Source: Adiantum capillus-veneris
Taxonomy: Eukaryota > Streptophyta > Polypodiopsida > Polypodiales > Pteridaceae
Assembly (NCBI GenBank): GCA_014529385.2
Contig: CM043963.1
Coordinates: forward strand, 73,575,912-73,639,911
DNA: 64,000 nucleotides
Direction: 5' to 3'
Shown here: positions 57,779-64,000 of the stretch, in pieces
Position numbering within the stretch: the first letter of the stretch is position 1
Layout: each line of letters begins with the position of its first letter
Translations under genes and position numbers: made by a program
The notes under the pieces: model-generated
What the model saw: the letters and a program-made list of their open reading frames with translations, nothing else
What the model was told of the DNA's origin: nothing
Database searches by the model: none

Positions 57779-59395
57779 CTATTTGCCATATAGACAATGC
57801 TCACACAATGGAAAGTCCGTGTAATCTAACATAGGTAAGTAGCCAAAACGCTGAAGTGTTTTCATTCCCTTTTGGCTAATATGCCCTAGCCGACTATGCC
57901 ACAACTCAGGAGACGGCAGCTCGGCAACATAGATAGAGTGTTCGTCGACACTCGAAACAAACAAAGAGTACAGGGATCCCTTTTTATTACCTTTCATCAT
58001 GATAAGGTTGTTCTTGCGGATCATCCAAGAACGATTACCAAAAACTATAGTGTCGCCAAGATCATCCAATTGCCCTATAGAAAGCAAGCTTTTCATAAGC
58101 TTGGGCACATGTCTGACATTTTGTAGCACAAAAGTAGTGCCATTGTGCATCTGAAGTTTCACATCACCAATGGCAATAATGTCAAGCTCGTAGGAATCAC
58201 CAAGATTGACTATTCCATGCATGGATGCATAAGAGGAAAACCACTCTCTATGCTGTGTGACATGAAAACTTGCACCAGAATCAAGAATCCAATTCTGTGC
58301 ATAACCCTCATCCTGTGCAACCAAAGCATCTGGAGTGAGATCTGAAGTGAAAATGAGAACATCTGAGGCATCTGTTATCACCTCGGCATGAATCTCTGTG
58401 GGCATAATGAGCATCACTGGAGGAGGAGCATCCTCTACTGCAGTGGTAGGTATGGGAGACTCAACAATATTGAGCTCCTCAATCTTTACTGTACTTTTGC
58501 CTTTGCCATAATTATCCTTTTGCATGTTTTTCTGATCTCTTAGGAAACTACGACAATCCTTTTTGTAATGACCCTTCTTGTGGCAATAGTAACACTCGAC
58601 ATTTCTGGCATTGCGGTCTCTACTTTGGTTCCTGTGTCTGCTAGGACTACGAGGATTTCGCTCTCTACTTTTGCTTTTGTATTTGTTCCTATCACGGCCT
58701 CTTGCCTTTGTTGAACTTCCAGCCATATATGCATCTCCATGACTAGCATTATCGAGAGATTTACGACGAATCTCTTCAATGAGCAACGCATCTGTGACAG
58801 CATTGAACTCTAACTTGCCATTCGGAGCTGAATTGCTAATGGCTGTGCAAAAGATATCCCATGAACTGGGCAGAGAGCATAACAAGAAGATATACTTGAG
58901 TTCATTGTCAAACTCCTTAAAGCCCTGAGATGTCAGCTGACTGAACAAGAAGCATAACAAGAAGATATACTTGAGTTCATCGTCAAACTCCTTAAAGCCC
59001 TGATATGTCAGCTGACTGAACAAGGAGTTGAACTCGTTTAAGTGACCGCAAATTGTGCTACCTTCTTTCATGTTGAGCTTCGTAAGCTTTTTTATGAGAA
59101 AAACTTTGTTGGATGCACTTTTGCTCTCCCATGCTGAACATAAGTTATCCCAAAGTTCCTTGATTGTTTTCTTCCGAAGAATACTGACTCGGCTAGATGT
59201 AGACATATCGGAGCCATGGCTTTTGCATCCAAAAGCTCCCATTGAGCTTGTGTATAATCATCATCCTCTGCGCGCTCTTTCAACGGTTCGGAGTTTGTTT
59301 ATCAAAACATCTTTCATGCGCTCTTTCCACACGGTGAAGTTGCTGCCATCGAACTTCCTAATGAACTACTCCTCCTTTTCTGAAGAAGAAGCCAT
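57779..59395 (-). pseudogene. Middle copia Gag, protease and integrase zinc region
   Basis: ATG at 59,395 (MASSSEKEE) meets a TAG at codon 10; the Gag N-terminal KFDGSNFTVWKERMKD follows. The main frame 59,242-57,779 has Gag (LWDNLCSAWESKSASNKVFL), the knuckle CYYCHKKGHYKKDC, the protease motif WILDSGASFHVT, and the integrase-proximal LWHSRLGHISQKGM and LCEHC (HHCC zinc region). It ends with TAG and TGA just before the core. A 75-bp in-frame duplication lies in Gag. Confidence 0.92.
58876..59025. repeat. 75-bp tandem duplication inside copia gag
   Basis: AGCATAACAAGAAGATATAC begins at 58,876 and again at 58,951. The 25-codon period doubles LFSQLTxQGFKEFDxELKYI in the protein without breaking the frame. 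Confidence 0.92.
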
Positions 59396-61788
59396 CGCTG
59401 ACAAGAGGGTTTGAGAGGTGTCAAACTATGGCGAGAAGCTGTAGAAATTTGGGCAGAGTAACCTTTGTAACGGGAGTAAAATCTCAACCGAAATAGACTC
59501 AAAAGTGCCAACAATCGAAGTCACGACTCGTGAGAAGTAAATCCTGCAGAGTCTCCTTTGTATGAGGAGTCAAAACTCAACTCAAAATACACATAAATGT
59601 GCCAATTGCACTAACTGGGCATCTGACTGCACAAAACCACTGTTGTGCGACTGCCAACTCGGCGTCAAAAGCATAAATAACCGTCGAGATACATATCCTA
59701 TGGCGAGGGTACCGTAAAGCGGAACTCCAGCTACCTATATCATCGAAGGTGTCTCAACATTCGAGCACACCCCAGCTCAAAGAAAACCTCATGCTATCGA
59801 CCCTCCAAAAGGCTAATGCAGACACAAATAGACTAGCCATACTCTCAGAAAGGGCTCTTCCGATCCGAGTCTCAGAAATGGCTGGGAAAAACTGCCAAAT
59901 TAGCCAAAAATGGCTCCACACGTAGTACACTGGGCAGTGTCCGCAACTCAATGTACATGAGTAAAAACGCGCTCAAACAGGCGCCAAGAACTGCTGTATA
60001 CAGTGAAAGTGATCCCTGCGGGGATATCTACTCTCAAAAGAGCTCAGTAGCACTATGTGTGCTCACTACAAAATGCATATGTCAACACATCTGTCTGTAG
60101 AGAATCTGGTATCGAAATGACTGCCAAATTGCCTGTGAAAGCACTGTGTCTGGTAACCTGGAGAATCTGTGAGTGAATGGGCTGAAAAACCCCCTGTAAC
60201 CTGTAACCTGTGTGTCGATGTCGCTATGTGCCAATTTTTGCCACCGCGCAGAAATATGCTAGTTGAATAGCCGCCAAAGGTGTCGTATCCGTAAACTGTG
60301 TCATACAGTGCGATCGATGAGCTCGATGCCGATGTCGGGTGTCACTCCTCTATGATAGAGGTACCTCACCCGCGCATGTTGTAAGCACGGTCGTCGATCG
60401 CGGGAACGTGCTCGTTTGGGGAAACGCCCGGTGTCTAGGTCGGATGTCGGAGATCCGCCGTAATGAGCAGTGTCGAGCCGATGCGCATGAGCGGTGTCGA
60501 TGTCGATGTCGCCTTCCGCCGTCGGGGGCGGAAGTGGCTAGCTGAGTAGCCGTAAAACGCTAAGGCTTGAAGTCGATATGTCGAGATGGCTCTCAAGCTC
60601 GTCGGACTCGGTGTTAATGCATGCTTTTTTTTTTTGGTTTTGTTCGAGAAAGTATCTTCCAATCTCTTAATCAAGTTGTCTCTCTCTCTTTCACAACTGC
60701 AATTTTTTGAAAATTGTCGTTCTTTTCACGAGCTCGAGGAGAGGGATCGGGGGATTGACTCACATGCTCGGTGGGAATGAGCCCTTGCACACACACTATG
60801 AAGTTTGAAATTTAAAAAAATCGATTTCACTGCTCTCTGTCGATTACTTCATGTGCCAGCCCGACGAACCAGACGATGAGACTGTGTGTGTGTGTGTGTG
60901 TGTTATAACACAACTCGATTCCCTTTTGAATGCCCTTGCTGCTGCTTGCCAATGTTATCTCAAGCTTCTCCTACTCATGAAGCCTGTGTATTGCTCGGCT
61001 GCTCTGATTACCCATCTGTTGGATTGCCTGGCTTCTCGATTTGATTGTGTGTGTGTGGGGACACACCTGCTCAAATGCTCCTGCCTGAGTGTTTGTGTTG
61101 CTCGAGATTTGCTTCCAATCTTTGTGTCAAGGCTCTCCTTTGCTTGATCCACTGCTCTCGCTGCCCGAATTAGCTCAATGTCGAACCAGCCTTGCTTTGC
61201 TTGCAATTGCAATTGCCCCCGATTTGCACTCGGTTCTGTAGCCTGGTTTCCTACTTCAATCCCCCCAAGCTCTGTCGACCCACCTGGTTTGATCCCCCTC
61301 AATTGCCTGCATAGCTTCTATTGCTTGCATAAGCACCTACTGCAACCTGCCGAGGTTCTCTGACTCCCCGTGCTCTCAATGGCTTCAATTCCTTTCCAAC
61401 TCGAGCCAAAAATGTTTGGCTCGATTTCCTGGTGGTGTCTTGCTTCAAGCCTGTTCTCCTGCCCGATTTGCTGCAGAGAGTTTCAAACCCTGCTCACTAG
61501 CGAATGTGTGTGTGGCTCTGACCTATAGGTGCAATTAAATGCAATGATCCCAAGCTTTAAAATGCTGCTCTAGATTCTGAGCAAGCCCTCATTCTATTAA
61601 AGCTCAAATTGCTCTTCAAGCCTTTGATTTCAGCTCGAATCTTCTCGACTTAAATTGCCCCTTTGCTCATTGTCTTGGGCTGCTTCTGCAGAGATTCGTG
61701 CTCTCTTACATGATGCCTTGTGCTCACCTTTCCCCAAGATGGGCTGCACACACATGGTGTAGCTGGGGATGCCGGCGAGCTTCCTGAG
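59396..61788 (-). other. Long leader of middle copia
   Basis: 2.4 kb between primer-binding site and gag start, without recognised protein. It is GC-richer around 60,300-60,560 and has a short (TG)n at 60,884-60,902. Unusually long for a copia leader. Confidence 0.7.
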
Positions 61789-61801
61789 CTCTGATACCAA
61801 T
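61789..61801 (-). other. Primer-binding site of middle copia
   Basis: ATTGGTATCAGAG on the minus strand, directly after the LTR end ...ACAACA. Confidence 0.95.
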
Positions 61802-62010
61802 TGTTGTGCGTGTGTAGCGCGTGTACGGGGTGTGTGCAAGAGAGGGGAAGAAGAGAATGGGGAAGGGGATAATACACAGATAGCCTCTGTGTTGGGTTAG
61901 TGGAGAAGAAAGAGAAGAGTCAACCCTCTCTCTTTTTCTCCCTATATTGATTAGGTGAAATTAAGTATACAAGGGTGGTTTCCCACGGCCACCTGGCATA
62001 CACCCCAATA
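61802..62010 (-). repeat. 5' LTR of middle copia
   Basis: 209 bp; its TG start (minus strand) has mutated to TA. Confidence 0.95.
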
Positions 62011-62015
62011 GTCTC
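62011..62015. repeat. Target-site duplication GTCTC, right
   Basis: Identical to 46,305-46,309. Confidence 0.9.
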
Positions 62016-63047
62016 ATTAAGGGAAACCTGTGATGTTATGTGCTAATCGTGTGTCTCAGTTACGTAGACAATTGCAAAAATCGGATGAGGAAAGGTTGGA
62101 GGCTTTTCTCTTTGGATTAGACCACTCGATCAAGTTTGATGTGGAAGCTGGTAATCCAAAGACATTGCAAGAAGCTATACGCTTGGCTCAACAAGATAAA
62201 GCACAACAAGGGTAAGCTCAAGAAGTCCTTAGGCAATGGTAACTCTTAGTCTCATAACTCATCTAAGGACAAGAATTCTAATGGGAATGGAAACAATAAA
62301 AAGAATTCTTCGAGTTCTTCTTCTCAATCTAATTCTCCATCTCAATCTTAAGCAAAGAGCGATAAATCTAAGAAGAAGGGTAAAGGAAAATCTGATAAAC
62401 CTCAACTCACACATGATGAAAAGATTTCTCAAGGAGTTTTAGGTGGTCAATTAAGTGAGGAAGAACAAGCATTGTATGCAAAGGAACATAGGTGTTTTCA
62501 TTGTCATATAGTAGGTCACATGAAAAGGGAGTGTCCTAAGAAGGAATCTTAAAAGGAAACCTCTACTGCGTAAACTTCTAACTCTATCCCTCAAATGAAT
62601 GCTTTGAGTGTGGTAGAGCAAGAAGCTAAGCAGGAGGGGGATTTTGAAGAGGATGAACTCATAAAATGTTATGGACATGTTAATGGTCAAAGGGTCCTTG
62701 TGTTATTTGACACAGGAAGTTCGCAAGATGTCATAAGTGAATCTCTTGTAAAACATGTACGCCTTCAGACTTCTCCCATTCCCACCCTCCCGATGCAGGG
62801 GTTCACTAAAGGCGTGGATGCTTTGATCTTTTAAGAATGTGAGATGTCAAATTGATCATTCGACAAACCCCATTCACTCATCGTTTTGTAGTCTCTAAAC
62901 TTGCACGATGTGATACCATTTTGGGCATTAAGTGGTTTTGCAGGTTCAAGCCCATTATCGATTGGGAGAAGCTCATGTTGCTCATCAAAGATAATGTGTT
63001 ACAATCAGTCCTTGTTCAAGGTAAGAGTGGTATTCACTCTCTCCCCA
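62016..63047 (+). pseudogene. Outer gypsy gag 3' part and protease
   Basis: Continues the gag cut at 46,309: LQKSDEERLEAFLFGLDHSI and NPKTLQEAIRLAQQDKAQ (Gag capsid end, 62,030-62,215), a degenerate S/N/K-rich linker, a CCHC knuckle RCFHCHIVGHMKRECPKK at about 62,489-62,543, and an aspartic protease with VLVLFDTGSSQDVIS (62,690-62,735) and DTILGIKWFCRFKPIIDW. The 3' LTR starts soon after, where RT should follow. Frameshifts and stops are present. Confidence 0.85.
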
Positions 63048-64000
63048 TGCCACATAGACATGCTTCATTGACTTCCAGAGCCAGTTTTCCCCTTCTTCCT
63101 AGATAGGAGTGTCTAGAATCCTAGAATTACTACCAGCAATTTTGTGAGCCTGTTCGAAGGACCTGCATGTCCGGATGAGTCTATTAGATTAGGGTCTCCA
63201 ATTTTGGAACCCTCTTGCATAAATGGTTTGTTTTACGTGTTGACAAATGTTATCACACTACGGTGGGCATTTGGCATGACGAGCATGTAGTCCTCAATTA
63301 GAGGAATCCAACGAGCCATTCCCCACATTGATCCGATTCCCTAGTGGGTGGATGTGTGACAGTTTCACCAGAACTTACACCCTCTGACCTAACTTGTTAA
63401 TAAATCAATTTATTGATCTATTTTTTGGATCTTGTGGATGCTTTTCCCTACCTAAACCCTAGTTGGTTAATAAGTCAATATTCTTATCTATAAAGGGAGG
63501 CAAAGAGCTAGCGTTTGTGGTAGATTGAGGAAGTGCTAGACTCCTTTGGAGAGCTTAGCATTTTGGGAGAAGATAGATTCAACCTAGCGTTTTTGCCAAG
63601 ATCAGCCATCGTTTTTCATTCTCAGCCCTAGTGCTGCATTTGGCCTAACTACAGATCAGCCCTAGCGTTTTCAATTTGCAGCCCTTCAGTCACGATAGCG
63701 TGCAAGATCTACAAGTGATGGTCCTTCTCAAATGCGTTCCGGTACTTTGACAACCCACCCCTCCGCCATTCCCTCGCCGACATCTAGTGCTCCATTGATG
63801 TCCATCATCGTTGTCATTGAGATCTGCGTTTTCAGCCCTGCTTTGTGCGAGAGATTTGTTGCATTTTACGTTGCAGATTTGCATTTTTTCAGCCAGCTTT
63901 CAATCCTTCATTTCTCTCACATCAAGAGTGCAAATCAGCCCCAGATCTACCCCTTGGTGGCCATCTGCAATCCCACATCAAGAAGGATCCAAAGGTGCAT
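63048..64000 (+). repeat. 3' LTR of outer gypsy, truncated by window end
   Basis: Aligns with 43,969-45,013. TATA-like TCTATAAAGG lies near 63,488, in a single copy. Many substitutions relative to the 5' LTR. Confidence 0.85.

Larger units (their letters stand above)
46310..62010 (-). mobile_element. Ty1/copia element, middle layer of nest, split by a chromovirus
   Basis: 209-bp LTRs at 46,310-46,518 and 61,802-62,010, target duplication GTCTC on both sides, Met-tRNA primer-binding site and polypurine tract in the right places on the minus strand. Its RNase H is split at 47,022/55,672 by the inner gypsy element. Without that insert it is about 7 kb. I count 7 differences between the LTRs in 209 bp. 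The polyprotein carries stops, frameshifts and a damaged RT active site, so it is dead. Confidence 0.95.
43969..64000 (+). mobile_element. Old Ty3/gypsy-type LTR element, outermost of a nest; runs off the right edge
   Basis: Direct repeats at 43,969-45,593 and 63,048-64,000 (cut by the window end) flank a gag and protease remnant. The gag is split at 46,309/62,011 by a copia insertion. Without the nested DNA the internal region is only about 2.1 kb and contains no RT, RNase H or integrase. Numerous LTR differences (over 10% in the first 350 bp by eye) show it is the oldest layer. Both ends cannot be checked because the 3' LTR is incomplete. Confidence 0.8.

Overview
This 64 kb window looks like non-genic nuclear DNA from a land plant with a large, repeat-rich genome. 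Three observations support this: Ty1/copia elements primed by initiator-Met tRNA (TGGTATCAGAGC and variants), a Ty3/gypsy chromovirus with a C-terminal chromodomain, and many long (CT)n, (GT)n and (AT)n tracts. A fern or lycophyte would fit the mix of LINEs and gypsy elements, but the species cannot be fixed from the sequence. No conserved single-copy host gene, rRNA or CRISPR array was found, and no tRNA gene was recognised by eye.

Layout. 0-8 kb: a decayed frame of unknown origin, an LTR/promoter-like block, a gypsy gag remnant (5.6-6.7 kb) and pieces of a LINE family. 8-20 kb: simple repeats, a dispersed repeat, a degenerate gag-protease copia (11.4-13.5 kb) and a decayed protein of an unnamed transposon-like family (14.4-16.3 kb). 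20.8-23.4 kb: a nearly complete but broken LINE. 24-31 kb: minisatellite, microsatellites and a copia RT fragment with its LTR. 31.9-32.8 kb: LINE ORF1 remnant and LINE 3' end with a (TC)n tail. 32,868-38,051: a complete copia element with two identical 278-bp LTRs and an intact 1393-residue polyprotein, inserted into that (TC)n tail. 39,620-43,036: a non-autonomous gag-protease copia with perfect 5-bp target duplication. 43,969 to the window end: a three-level nest. The outermost is an old, pol-less gypsy element (+). Inside its gag lies a copia (-), 46,310-62,010, with target duplication GTCTC. Inside that copia's RNase H lies a chromovirus (-), 47,023-55,671.

The LTR divergences seen by eye fall in nesting order: over 10% for the outer gypsy, 7/209 for the copia, about 1-2% for the inner chromovirus. 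The free-standing copia at 33-38 kb shows no difference and is the youngest insertion. It is the only element here that still looks able to encode all its own functions. Many tracts in the window are simple-sequence tails of LINE copies or microsatellites carried inside LTRs, so much of the microsatellite content appears to have been spread by the transposons.
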